This document shows positions 12,280-22,531 of a DNA stretch of 64,000 bases, in pieces (position 1 is the stretch's first letter; each line of letters opens with the position of its first letter). Made by a program: the position numbers and the translations under genes. The notes beneath the pieces were generated by a model. It was given only the letters and a program-made list of their open reading frames with translations. It did not search any database and was not told the origin of the DNA. This DNA comes from Ciborinia camelliae. Lineage: Eukaryota; Ascomycota; Leotiomycetes; Helotiales; Sclerotiniaceae. Location of the stretch: contig JANPYM010000006.1 in the NCBI GenBank assembly GCA_025890175.1, positions 2,388,073 to 2,452,072 on the forward strand, given 5' to 3'.

Positions 12280-12611
12280 TCGTCAAGTGAAGTGGAATGA
12301 CGAGAACAAAGTTAAAAATGAGTAAATAAACTCGTGAACTTGGAAAGTGTAAATAGTTTCTTGCAAGCAAAGCAATTATTGAATTTGGCTTTGCCCATAC
12401 ACTCGTGTTTGAAGTCCCTTGATACTGTCCTCCAACAAGTGTAGAATGTCCACATAAGATCTGCAAATTCAATTGCCCGGGTATAATAGCCGTATCGCGC
12501 ATCTCTGCGGTAGAAATCCAATATCTTCGTTTCAACATGCCACCTCGAGATTTGTCCATAACATAACTCCAATCGCCATTACTCCAGTATTTCCTCCGAT
12601 GCTTACATCAC
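12280..12611. other. Convergent 3' spacer
   Basis: 332 bp between the stop codons of the rhamnogalacturonase gene (plus) and the alb1-like gene (minus). ORFs crossing it on the minus strand are shadows. No conserved feature is seen. Confidence 0.6.
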
Positions 12612-12997
12612 TTATGCGATGTTATCAACCTCCATTCCCCCGCTCTCTGCATTTGCAGCTGTCGTCGAGGTCTCCTCTGGTGCATCTAAATATCATACTT
12701 AGCAAGAAGGTACCGATAGTATATCGTAAAATACTAACCAGTCATCTTGACTTCGCCCTCTTTCATGGCTTGCTCCAATGCTCTTTGACGTGCACAGTTC
12801 TGCGCCTTCTGTAACTTGCGGGCTTTCTTTCCGGATACAGGTGCTAAAGGTCCACTCGTAGGGAATAGAACAGTACTGGATCTAGTACCTCTTGGGTTCT
12901 TGGTGATCTTGTTGATAGCATTCTTTCGTTGAGTCTTGGCCCGGTTTGCGATCTTGCGCTTCTTTTGGGGGACGTTGGGGTTGCTCTTGGATGCCAT
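12612..12997 (-). CDS. Alb1-like ribosome biogenesis protein
   Basis: Two exons: 12997-12739 and 12685-12612, with a 53-bp intron (donor GTTAGT, acceptor TTTAG). The product is 110 aa. Without splicing the frame stops two codons later, so the intron is needed to reach the acidic tail (PEETSTTAANAESGG). The protein is small and very basic: KSNPNVPQKKRKIANRAKTQ, then KKARKLQKAQN. This fits the fungal Alb1 family, pre-60S shuttling factors linked to Arx1 and Tif6. The start at 12997 was chosen because it opens the basic conserved region; an in-frame upstream ATG (13135) would add 46 residues of unlike composition. The family call rests on size, charge and general resemblance, not on a diagnostic motif. 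Confidence 0.6.
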
Positions 12998-13437
12998 TTT
13001 AAGGGAAGGTGCGAATTTCGAGTGGGAAGTTGCTTGAAGATGGAATTCTCTAGCATGGAGAATTGGAAATAATGAGGAAAATAATTTTGGAAAGCTCGGA
13101 CTGCGGCCGCATCCCACTTCGGTGAATACTTTCACCGGACCGATGCTCTGCTCTATGCTTGCAGCTCAGCCACAAGCCAAAGCCAAGTCTGAGTAGGTAC
13201 TACTCAAGCCTGAATTCATCATCATCGTTGTCGTCAGTTTTGGTCTCTGACTACATTCACATTTAAACACACTATTGCTGATACACCACCTTCTTTCTCT
13301 ACCACTTTGTACTGGGTTGCATACAAATCCAAAATTCTTTGACATTCTAATACCCATTTAATTTGCATACCACTTGCAGTTCATTCTCACAGATACCCAA
13401 CTATTGTTGTTTTGTTTACCTTGAATAATCAGTCATT
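12998..13437. promoter_or_regulatory. Divergent promoter region of alb1-like and hob3 genes
   Basis: 440 bp separate the two start codons. Pyrimidine-rich tracts precede the hob3 ATG (cttgaataatcagtcatt). No TATA box is evident on either side. Short ORFs here are not supported. Confidence 0.4.
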
Positions 13438-15074
13438 ATGTCGTGGGCAGGTAAGGGGAACACATCTGCGAACTACAGCTTCATAAAGACTGGACTAATA
13501 ATTTATCAATCAAAAGGCTTTAAGAAGAATGTCAATCGAGCCACTACTCAGGTTATGATGAAGACTGGTAAGTGATGAAGATCGAGAAACTTGCCAGGGT
13601 CGGGGGTCAGCAACATAGAATTATGATGTCGTCCCATATACCTTGCGAGGTATCTGTTTGTTTATTTTCAGGCAGCAAGCTAATTAATATTTAAGGCCAT
13701 GTTGAGAAAACAAATGATCGCGATTATGAAGTCGAGGAAAGGTTAGTTACAACTTCTTTACAATTGCGATTACTGCAACAATGGCCGGATTTCCTATGAT
13801 GGGCGAGCTGGGTTATGGAGTGAGAGCGGCGTTAGATGCCCTTCACGCACGCGACAAGGAGATGGGAGTGATTTTGGAGAAGGCGGGCTATTCCAGCAAC
13901 TCAGAAGCCGAAAATGACGGAGAGCCAAAGTATCAAGAAGATGGAGAAGAGGCCGACCTTCAAGAACAAAATTCATCTGGATATCCCTCGTCGTCTTCGT
14001 CGAACTTCGCATCCACACCATCTACCTCTTCCACTAATTACTACCCATCGAGTCCCTCTTTGTACTCTGTCGCGACACCATCCGGCGTTTCGAGCTCCTA
14101 CCTTCCATCCACTCCGTCTTTACGTTCAGGATCGACACCTTCCGGCTCTGGATCACAGTCAGAAGACGAGGAATGGGACCAGTTTGTTACTATGTTTATG
14201 GCGGCCAGAACAGAAGAGGAGAAGAACACTGTTATTGACCAAACCCGCAGACGTTACCGAACAATGGAAGCCGCCTCATTGAGGTTGCAGAAGGAGTCAA
14301 AGGGCTACTTGGATTCGTTAAGAGGTAAGCAGACTCGCTGGAATTTTTTGATGGTGAATTGACGATCATGCAGCAATGACCGCTTCTCAGATGCGCATTG
14401 CTGAGACCATTGATGCCTTCTATGGTGACGCCGGAGCGAAGGATGGCGTTAGTCGTAGTTACAAACAAGCTGTAGAGGACCTCGATGCCGAGACAATCAA
14501 AGCCCTTGATGGCCCATACCGGTAAGATTCCAAGGTTTCTTCGTACAAAATGAATAAAGCTAACACCATCAGTACCACTGTCTTGGAGCCCATTTCTAGA
14601 TTCTGTGCCTACTTCCCAGATATCAATGAGTGTAAGAACATTTATTTATTTATTGTGATTTTTGCTAAACAACTTCTAGGTATTAAGAAGCGTAACCACA
14701 AGCTCCTCGACTATGATGCCATGCGCGCAAAGGTAAAGAAGCTTGTCGAGAAGCCAGATAAGGATGTCACCAAACTTCCTCGCGCCGAGAAGGAGACAGA
14801 GATGGCTAAGGCAGCTTACGAGCAACTCAATGACCAACTCTTCAATGAACTTCCTCAACTTATCGACCTCCGTGTTCCTTACCTTGACCCAAGTTTCGAA
14901 GCTTTAGTCAAGATCCAACTTCGCTTCTGTGCTGAGGCATATTCCAGAATGGCACAAGTACAACAATACTTGGATGCTGATACAAGAGAACAATATGCGC
15001 AAGGACATCTTGATAGCAGGGTCGAGCAGGTTTTGCAAGAAATCCGCGAATTAAGCATCAGTGGAACAGTTTGA
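13438..15074 (+). CDS. hob3: BAR-domain protein, Rvs161/Hob3 family
   Basis: Seven exons: 13438-13450, 13517-13567, 13696-13741, 14251-14324, 14374-14521, 14573-14631 and 14680-15074, encoding 261 aa (yeast Rvs161 is 265). Translation starts MSWAGFKKNVNRATTQVMMKTG and continues HVEKTNDRDYEVEER, RYRTMEAASLRLQKE and the BAR core to the end. Known family role: amphiphysin-like heterodimers that sense or shape curved membrane at endocytic sites and help actin polarity. Exons 1-3 are very short, as is common in this family. Intron 3 (13742-14250) is 509 bp, far longer than the other five (48-128 bp), and contains an ORF in frame with exon 4, described separately. There is no SH3 domain, which separates it from the Rvs167 type. 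Confidence 0.94.
13781..15074 (+). CDS. Possible alternative hob3 isoform with Ser-rich N-terminus (nested first exon)
   Basis: Inside hob3 intron 3 an ATG at 13781 in good context (gcaacaATGGCC) opens a frame that runs without a stop for 157 codons to the canonical acceptor and enters exon 4 in the BAR reading frame. With exons 5-7 the product would be 381 aa. Its new part starts MAGFPMMGELGYGVRAALDA, then is acidic (EADLQEQ), then Ser/Thr/Pro/Tyr-rich, and ends SEDEEWDQF and TVIDQT before RRRYRTMEAAS. It would lack hob3 residues 1-37, the N-terminal helix region. The sequence looks protein-like rather than intronic. Retaining the intron from exon 3 gives a quick stop, so a second promoter or transcription start would be needed. 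No TATA box is evident near it. Confidence 0.4.
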
Positions 15075-16619
15075 GTGACTGGGGGTTCATAAGACTTGAT
15101 ATCAGGGAATGCTATTTGCGTGGTACTTCATGAATATATGAATGGGGTTACATGGTTGAGAATTAGGGGTTTAACTGGTAAACGTTGTCGCTTGACTTCG
15201 AAATCAAAGGGAGGCGTTTGGGAAAGTTGCTTATTATTGCCAGAGATCCAATTGTAAAGGTCTGACTGAGCATGTACCCATCTAGGATTTGTCCATAGAC
15301 ACCATAATTTTATCTTGCTGATTGCGAGGTCATAACCATTACCTGGATTCGCCTGTGCTGATTATTTTTTGCGCTATGATATTTGATGCGCAGCAGCAGT
15401 GAAATTTGAAGGTTTGACTAATTGTTAAGAAATGGAATGGGCTGTCAAGCTATGGGCATCAAGGCAAAAGTATTCCAATGTTTCAAAATTATCATTCCGT
15501 GATACCTCGTAGGTAGGTAACTGAAGTATCTCGCGTGGAGTTACTTACTTTCGCAGCTCCCCCTCCCTGAAATTCTCGTTAATCTCGATTTGTCAATCAT
15601 TAAAGACGTCCACTTCTCGAATTTCTCGAATTTCTCTTGGCGACTCATTCATGAACTTTTATAAATATCTGTGACATGATTCGGATTTTTGAAACGCCAG
15701 AAACTGTAAGATTAGATCTTCCCCACAATTGAAACCACCCAAAATCAAATATCCCATCTCTCTCGATGGGATTTTAAACCTTCCGTGTTTGGAAATGTCA
15801 CGCTTGGACTTTTTTGCGCGAACATGAAGTACCTAAGGTACCTCCTAGGTACAATTGACAAATCTTTGGATTTGGAATTAAGAATGAGGAAGTGTCATCG
15901 GAGAAACCGATTTGCTAGGGGGGTTTTCATTCATCTGGCTGCGGTCGATTTAGTTTGTCTGTGACTCTTTGCATCTCGCTTCCATCCTTCCTTGCGGGAA
16001 TTGGGGTAGGTTTGTTTGTTCGTGCAGGGAACGACAAAGCTTGATCAAACTCCAAGGAGAGAGGAGAGAAGCTTATTCGATGCGTTATTTACGGCTGCAA
16101 CCATGGGTCTACTAAGATCTAGGATGCGGGTGAAAGATCGTCTCCACAATGAGGTTTGATCATATACGCGAATGAAGAAGTGAAATCGAATACTCGCGTC
16201 CTCTTCGGATATTTTTGAGAGGCTGATACTGAGGGTTTGGGATTTGGTATGGTACACCTACTTCGTACGTCTAGTTTGATGGCTCTTCGTGTATACGTTG
16301 TCTGTCCTAGCCAGACAGGGCTAGGTGTGATGGGGTAGAAAACTATTTTTGGTATGACATGAAGGGATAGCTTGAAGGTAAAAGCGGTGGTGGGCAGGAG
16401 GGGCTCAACACAGTGAGTGTTATGTAGGTATGTATATAAGGAATACCTTTATCATTCTTAAGATAGCATCTGGACATCATCACTTCCATTCTACATTCAT
16501 ATTACCCTTTTAAAAATCTTCGGCCGGACCGTCTTTTTTCATTTTCTACTTCTTCCAATATCTATCTACCTTTCAGTCTTCTCTTCTTCCTCATTCCTAA
16601 TTATCATCCATCCATCAAA
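15075..16619. other. Intergenic; upstream region of GPI-type protein
   Basis: 1.5 kb without a supported gene. TATATAAG at 16433-16440 is a clear TATA-like element about 180 bp before the next start codon, followed by a pyrimidine-rich leader (16480-16615). A TAGG-type run lies near 15510. Confidence 0.5.
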
Positions 16620-17341
16620 ATGCAATTCTCTGCCGTCTTCCTCTCCCTTCTTGCTGCTACAGCTGTGGTAGCAAAAGGTAACTCTACCAAACCTGTTACC
16701 GACAAGGCCCTCTGCAGAGAGATGAACTACCTCGAGAAACTCGTCGACGAAGCTCAGAATAAGACTGAACTCGCTACCAAGACGAAGAACAACCAGACTA
16801 AGATCGAAGATATTGTTGCCAAGGCGAGCAAGGCCGCCGTTCAGCTCGACACCATGCAATCAAATGCTACACTTGTATCCACCTGTGCTGAGATCAACGC
16901 CGGCCAGCAAACCAAGAAACAATGTAACCAAATGGAAGGTATGCCATGCCATAACCCCCCAACCCCCCCTCCCCAATCCTCCACAACTCCACCACTAACC
17001 GCTCGCACCCAGCTCTCCAAAAAATCATCGACGCCGCCTCCAACACGACCAAACTCGAAGAGCTCACCAAAGGCAATGCAACCAAAGAAGAACAATTTAA
17101 AGCCATCGCCGCTAAAGCCCAAACGAAACTTACCTCGATGACGAGCAACACGACGCTGGTTGAAACGTGCAGTGCGTTGAAGACGGGGAAGACGGCCGAG
17201 GCGAAAGCTGTCAAGGCGAATAGCACCTCGACGACTTCGGCGAAAAGTGGTGCGGCTGGGCGCGCGGGGTTGGTTGGCTCGAGCGTGGGAAGTTTGGTCG
17301 TGGCCGGTGTGGTGGTTACTATGGGCATGTTTATCTTGTAG
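16620..17341 (+). CDS. GPI-anchor-type surface/cell wall protein, fungal-specific
   Basis: Two exons, 16620-16938 and 17013-17341 (74-bp intron, GTATGC...CCCAG), encoding 215 aa. Seen: signal peptide MQFSAVFLSLLAATAVVAKG; an Asn/Thr/Lys-rich ectodomain with many N-glycosylation sequons (NST, NKT, NQT, NAT, NTT); two similar halves, each with a Lys-rich helical stretch, an SNxTLV motif and a Cys (SNATLVSTC and SNTTLVETC); a Ser/Thr-rich stem; and a C-terminal tail with small residues then a hydrophobic end (VVAGVVVTMGMFIL), typical of GPI attachment. Likely location: plasma membrane or cell wall. The function is unknown and I recognise no enzyme domain. The internal duplication suggests an old repeat. 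Confidence 0.8.
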
Positions 17342-18822
17342 ATGGATGGATGGATGGGTGGGATGGGATGCGGATGGGGATTACTTTCTTGTCATGTCTG
17401 CGAGGTGTTGGGATAACATGGGCATTGGCCGATGAGATCTTCTGGAGCGAGTCGGATGAGTCGGTTTCTCTTCTGGGATGGCTGTTAGTCCGGATCGGAA
17501 TGTGAAATGGCATGGGAGAATGGGTTAAATAGCGTGATGTTATACAGCATGCGACTCGCACATCATGATCACATCGTTCCATTAGATGTTTCATACGATT
17601 GATATACGATAGGATTGAATGATAAATATATATTGGAAGAACCTGATGGGATTTTCATTGAATCGTGACTGGACTTAATGATTCATGGCTATGGAAGGAC
17701 ACTTGGAAGAACCCAGCTGATTACAAAAATGATTGAAACGTGACTTGACCCCCGACTTAACTCTCGTGTTTTAATCATGGTATGATGTGGAAGTTGGAAA
17801 AATCTTGATGGAAAATTGCTTGCAATAAAACCTGTCCTGACTTCAACTTGAACGTTCGAATTAGACCTGTCGCGATTTTGGGCCACGTGACCCCGCGTAG
17901 CGGGCTTATAAGCGTCACGTATGTTCCGTACGTTCAATACTATATGCATTATAATTTTATTTACCTTACGACTGTTGATCCACAGTGACACTTCCACCGA
18001 GCAACGAAGCAACAGAAGCCAATCAAGCGTTCATAGCATTTTGATGCGCAAGTGCAAGTGCAAGTGCGGTGCTGGCCTCTTACTCTTAGCTCCAACTTGG
18101 ATCAGCATCCCGAAATCACCGGCTGTGATGAAAATCTCCCTCACGCAACTCTTTCCCTCTCTACACGCTATAAGTACCCTGACATGATTGGAACGTTATC
18201 GGTAGGTAGGTAGATATGTGAGGTCATCACAGCGCCCGCCGACCATGCAATGGGAAGCGACTGCCAACTTTTTGTGCAGCTGCTGCTGAGTATTTCAACT
18301 CGAAAGTTTGAACATCTAATCAGGGAAAGAACATTCGGTCCCTACCTACCTAATCTTCTCCCCTTCAATTTAGACAAGGGTGCCTATACGATAGGTTCAA
18401 CAGCGAATCCCCCTTCTCATAAGGAGGCAGCTCCTCATATACTTGGGGGATCTGGGTATATTCAGACGGAATTCAATGGATTGTTGGATGGATTGTTGAG
18501 TGGATAATACCGGCAGTCATGATGCTGAAAATGCCATGCCATGGTTCCTTCCCGTCGCGAGGGTCGGAAGGTAGGAAGGGACATAGGTATCATTCACGCA
18601 GGTATTTTGCCTATAAATATGTATCCAGAGCTCTTCCGATCTCTGATTTCTTCATCATTCTTCATCAACATTCATTCTTCACTTTTATTAGAATCTTGGG
18701 GTTTCCTTTTCCTTATTGTTATACGGTGTGCCTGATATCATCTCTCTTTCTCAAGGCTTCAGGTACATACTATACGGTACTTTGATCAATTTCCGACGTC
18801 GGCAAATCGAGTCTCTACAAAG
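17342..18822. other. Intergenic; upstream region of MARVEL-like gene
   Basis: No supported gene. (GGAT)n just after the stop (17341-17360). CTATAAATAT at about 18611-18620 is a TATA-like site about 205 bp upstream of the MARVEL-like start. Short ORFs at 17921-18187 and 18250-18507 show no domain. Confidence 0.5.
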
Positions 18823-19559
18823 ATGGACTACTGTACGAAGAAGACTCATATTCCCGGCATGAGGGGACCGTTAATTGCACTTCGTGCCGGTCAATTGATA
18901 ATCGCTCTCGTGATATTGTGCCTTTCGATATATGGACTGTGTGTAGAACTCGAAGACGCCTTCACTAAGTATAGAATATATCTCACCAGGAGTTATATAC
19001 GCTTTGTTGTTTCGGTATTTTCTCTATATCCCTCCCAAGTTCAAGCCCAATGCTAACATGGTGTCCTACCCAGACCGCTGCCACAGGCGTCACCTGTCTC
19101 TATATATTGATTGCGAGTGCTAAAAAACCTGTCATATACAACTATTGGGCAATATTCGCTCTCGATTTCGCCTCTGTGATACTTTGGGCCGTGTCAATCG
19201 TGTCCTTGTCCGAATCCCTTGAACCCTCATATAGAGTTTTAATCACCCACGACTCTTCCAAAAGACCACTTATCGATTCACCGACAATGGTTGCGACATC
19301 ATCATTGGGTTGTTTCGAATGGTAAGTGTCAAGCTTATCTTATCCCCTTGGTGGATTCCTGCTCATCACATGCAGTCTCCTGTTCTTAATTACCTTTGCC
19401 ATTCACACGGTTCAAATCCATCGTCATCGCAAAGCTGGAGGTCATTGCTCGCCCCCTCCTGCAGTTCCCAAAAATGGCACGATTGGAATAGCAATCATTC
19501 AGGTGCCGGTTGCAGAGCAAAATCACAATCACCCCGAGGCTTGCAACCCGCCAGTCTGA
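18823..19559 (+). CDS. Four-helix membrane protein, MARVEL-like
   Basis: Three exons: 18823-19014, 19074-19321 and 19376-19559, encoding 207 aa. Intron 1 has a GCTAACAT branch point. Four hydrophobic segments are seen: about residues 17-40 (LRAGQLIIALVILCLSIYGL), 56-76 (spanning the first splice, FVVS/TAATGVTCLYIL), 86-110 (YWAIFALDFASVILWAVSIV) and 137-160 (spanning the second splice, FEC/LLFLITFAI). The short cytosolic C-tail contains HRHRKAGG and Pro/His-rich sequence. Spacing and short loops match fungal MARVEL-domain proteins, linked in general to membrane apposition and eisosome-like domains; the specific role is unknown. Splicing at both introns is needed to complete helices 2 and 4, which supports the model. 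Confidence 0.8.
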
Positions 19560-20451
19560 TACTTCGCGTATTCACGACACAGTATATTCTAGGTGAAGGA
19601 CGATGGAAAGGATCTGAGGTATAGGAGAGAATGAAGGACGAAGGAAAAGACGTGAAGGACGCATGAGAGAACGAACACGAAGGAAACAATATGAAAGTAT
19701 AGGAAAGAATAAACGCAAAGGAAAAAGAAGTCCCCAATCAAGATTCTGAACAACACCCCGCATACTTTTGTTTTTTCCTGTGCATAGTCAGTCTCTTGGG
19801 TGATTAATAACAACATGAGACTAGACGTGTACAAGCGACATCGCAAACTCCATACCTACCTACTCTCCTACTCATCTCATCTCCTTGAACATCGTAACCA
19901 TCCGAGTGACGTGATTCTGAACCACTTAATAAAGACTATAAGATTTTATTTAAGAAGTAATCTCATTGATGGATGGATGGATGGATGCGTCGGTATTGGG
20001 ATTGGGATTGGGATTTGGTTCCCCAATGAACATTTATTTCATGATTTCATCACTCTGGGCATATGATGCGGGGTTCTCGGATTTTTGGCCCGTTATTAGG
20101 TAGGTACCTAAAGGAAAAGGACTTAGATAAGTTTCACATCGGCGTGGAGAATGCGTGAATGCATGAGATGTATGATGTATGATATGGATCTATTCTATTC
20201 TATTCTTGGTCACTAAGATGAGTTTAGTAGGTAGATAGGTAGGTATTTAGGTATCTAGGGATCTAGGGATCTATCTAGGAGTTATTGTTAATATAAGTAG
20301 GTACCTTAATAATGTTGATGTCTGGGTTCATGGGTTCATGGGATCTTTTCATCTTTTCATGTTTTCATCTGCTGTAAGTTATTGGGGAAGAAAAAGGTAA
20401 AGGTAAAGAAAGAGAGAGAAAAAGAAAGAGAAAAAGAAAATAGATTTAGAT

Positions 20452-20571
20452 AGGTAGGTATCTAGGTAGGTAGGTAGGTAGGTAGGTAGGTTGGTGGGTA
20501 GGTTGGTAGGTGGGTAGGTTGGTAGGTGGGTAGGTTGGTAGGTGGGTAGGTTGGTAGGTTGGTAAATATAA
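20452..20571 (+). repeat. (GGTA)n / GGTTGGTAGGTG compound repeat
   Basis: Pure GGTA copies (about 20462-20490) grade into a higher-order unit, ggtgggtaggttggta, repeated several times. It is the longest member of the TAGG-family runs scattered through the window's intergenic DNA. Confidence 0.85.
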
Positions 20572-20636
20572 AATCGAAAATGGATGCAAATGAAGGAGAA
20601 TGAATGAGAATGAATAAGAATGTCGATTCATATATA

Positions 20637-20818
20637 ATAGGTTAGTATAATAGGTTAGTATAATAGGTTAGTATAATAGGTTAGTATAATAGGTTAGTAT
20701 AATAGGTTAGTATAATAGGTTAGTATAATAGGTTAGTATAATAGGTTAGTATAATAGGTTAGTATAATAGGTTAGTATAATAGGTTAGTATGGTTAGTAT
20801 AATAGGTTAGTATAATAC
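20637..20818 (+). repeat. 13-bp minisatellite, about 14 copies
   Basis: The unit aggttagtataat is repeated head to tail, almost all copies exact. One copy near the right end is shortened (gttagtatggttagt), as expected for slippage or unequal exchange. Non-coding. Confidence 0.92.
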
Positions 20819-21294
20819 CTTAGTATAGTAAGTACCTACCTACCTACCTAGCGACAGAAGCTGAACTTAAGTCCTTTCTTTCTAACAACGTTGGAAGTTA
20901 CCTAAGTTCGGCGATGACTCAAGTAATCAATCAGTCTTCACTACACCTAGATAGATTATTCCGAGCCCGCTCGGTTCCTCTCTACCTACCTACCTAGTAG
21001 GCAAGCTAGAGTTCCTAGATTGGATACTAGGTAGGTAGGTATGTATGTGCGTATTGATCAATCTATCTAGGACTACTAGAACTAGAACTAGAACTAGCTA
21101 CACCTTTCCGAAATTCCGGTAGGTATATATAAGGCGATTCTCTTCTCTCTGTAAAAATCCAAATACGATTGAGAAAATAATATCGTTCGAATTAGAAGGG
21201 TCTCAAAGAAAAAGATCATATACATCCATCGGATTTGAAGATTAATTAGCTTGTGATCGCGGCCCAAAAATCCACCGTACCCACCCTGGTCACA

Positions 21295-22197
21295 ATGACG
21301 CAGCACGATCGCATCCGCGCCCGCGCGCAAAAAAAGTCCACTCTGCCCGTGCAGGTGGGAAAAAAAGATTCGGATCTGGAAATTGGTGTTCTTGCATCAC
21401 AATCACAACTCAAGTTACGAGAGGACTCGCCATTTTCACCATTACCAAACTCTTCCAACTCCTCCAACTCTTCCTCGCGCTCATCATCTCCCCCCCCCTT
21501 GACGCGCAAACAACGTCGTCAAGCCCTCCTCGCCCAATCTCTCGCCCGCGAACTCTCATCCTCCAACTTCAACTCCGCAAGCGATGCCTCAGAATCCTCG
21601 CCAGAAATAACCACCACCATGTCCCCCAGCACCCGACTCCTCATCTGCTCCATCGGCAATCCGGCCCCCTACACGAACACATTACATTCCGCCGGACACA
21701 CCATCACCAGCCTACTAGCCCCCATGCTCGACCACCCCGCCTTCACGAAATCGCGCGCCCACGGCAACGGCCTCGTCTCCCGCGGCCCCACCCACACGCT
21801 CTGGAAATCCGCATCGCTGATGAATGTTTCCGGCGCCGGGGTGCAAGCCGCATGGACGACATTCCTGCGGGAATCCTCCTCTTCCTCCCCCTCCTCATCC
21901 TCTTCCGAATGTAAATTAATAGTGATCCACGACGAACTCGAACTCGCCCCGGGAAAAATCAACGTCAAACCCGGGAGCAACAGCCCGAAAGGTCATAATG
22001 GGTTAAAGAGCATTCGCGACGCGTTGCGCGGCCAGCCGTATACGCGGATTGGGATCGGCATTGGGAGGCCGGAGAGTCGGGATGCGAACGTTGTGGCGGG
22101 CTATGTGTTGAGGAAGATGAGCGCCGAGGAGAAGCGCAAGATTGAGGGGTGTGTGGGGAAGGTGGTGGAGGAGTTGGCCAGGTTGGGTGGGGAGTAG
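21295..22197 (+). CDS. pth1: Peptidyl-tRNA hydrolase, Pth1 type, with Ser-rich N-terminal extension
   Basis: Single exon, 300 aa from the first ATG at 21295. The enzyme core begins about residue 112 (RLLICSIGNP) and carries the expected residues of bacterial-type Pth: N122 in GNP, H131 in HSAGH, N177 in LMNVSG, D213 in VIHDELEL, and SPKGHNGLKSI with N235; GIGIGRP follows. The reaction is hydrolysis of the ester in peptidyl-tRNA to recycle stalled tRNA, in fungi mainly mitochondrial or cytosolic. The first 108 residues are basic then Ser-rich and are not in the usual family length (about 190-200 aa). An internal ATG at 21619 (context ccaccaccATGtcc) begins the core exactly and would give 192 aa. 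Two start sites for two locations are possible. Confidence 0.9.
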   Translation: MTQHDRIRARAQKKSTLPVQVGKKDSDLEIGVLASQSQLKLREDSPFSPLPNSSNSSNSSSRSSSPPPLTRKQRRQALLAQSLARELSSSNFNSASDASESSPEITTTMSPSTRLLICSIGNPAPYTNTLHSAGHTITSLLAPMLDHPAFTKSRAHGNGLVSRGPTHTLWKSASLMNVSGAGVQAAWTTFLRESSSSSPSSSSSECKLIVIHDELELAPGKINVKPGSNSPKGHNGLKSIRDALRGQPYTRIGIGIGRPESRDANVVAGYVLRKMSAEEKRKIEGCVGKVVEELARLGGE

Positions 22198-22531
22198 GGG
22201 GTGCATGGTTGTGGGGATGATGTTATATGGCATATATGGCATGATTAAGATGGGATGAGATATGGATCGATATTCTGCTGGATTTCGTTCACTGTATTAA
22301 AATTTTACGGCATGGGGAATTTGAACTCAAGATATGGGACAGGCAGGAATGGGCTGGTTGCGCTGAAGATATTATTGGTTGGATTTTGTACAATTCTTGT
22401 AACAAAGAGAAACGCCCGCCGATGCAGATGATACCCCCAATAGACTAGATATAGAAAAATAGGAAAAGGAAAACACCTCTCCGCGGTTTTTGATTTACCC
22501 ATTCCCAAAACGAAATGACAAACGAAACAAA
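22198..22531. other. Convergent 3' spacer
   Basis: 334 bp between the stop codons of pth1 (plus) and the Ytp1-like gene (minus). Nothing beyond simple AT-rich sequence is seen. Confidence 0.6.

Larger units (their letters stand above)
19560..21294. other. Repeat-rich intergenic region; pth1 upstream
   Basis: No supported gene. It contains A/G-rich sequence (19600-19735), (GGAT)n near 19970, many TAGG runs and two arrays listed separately. TATATATAAGG at about 21124-21134 is a good TATA element about 160 bp before the pth1 start. Confidence 0.6.
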
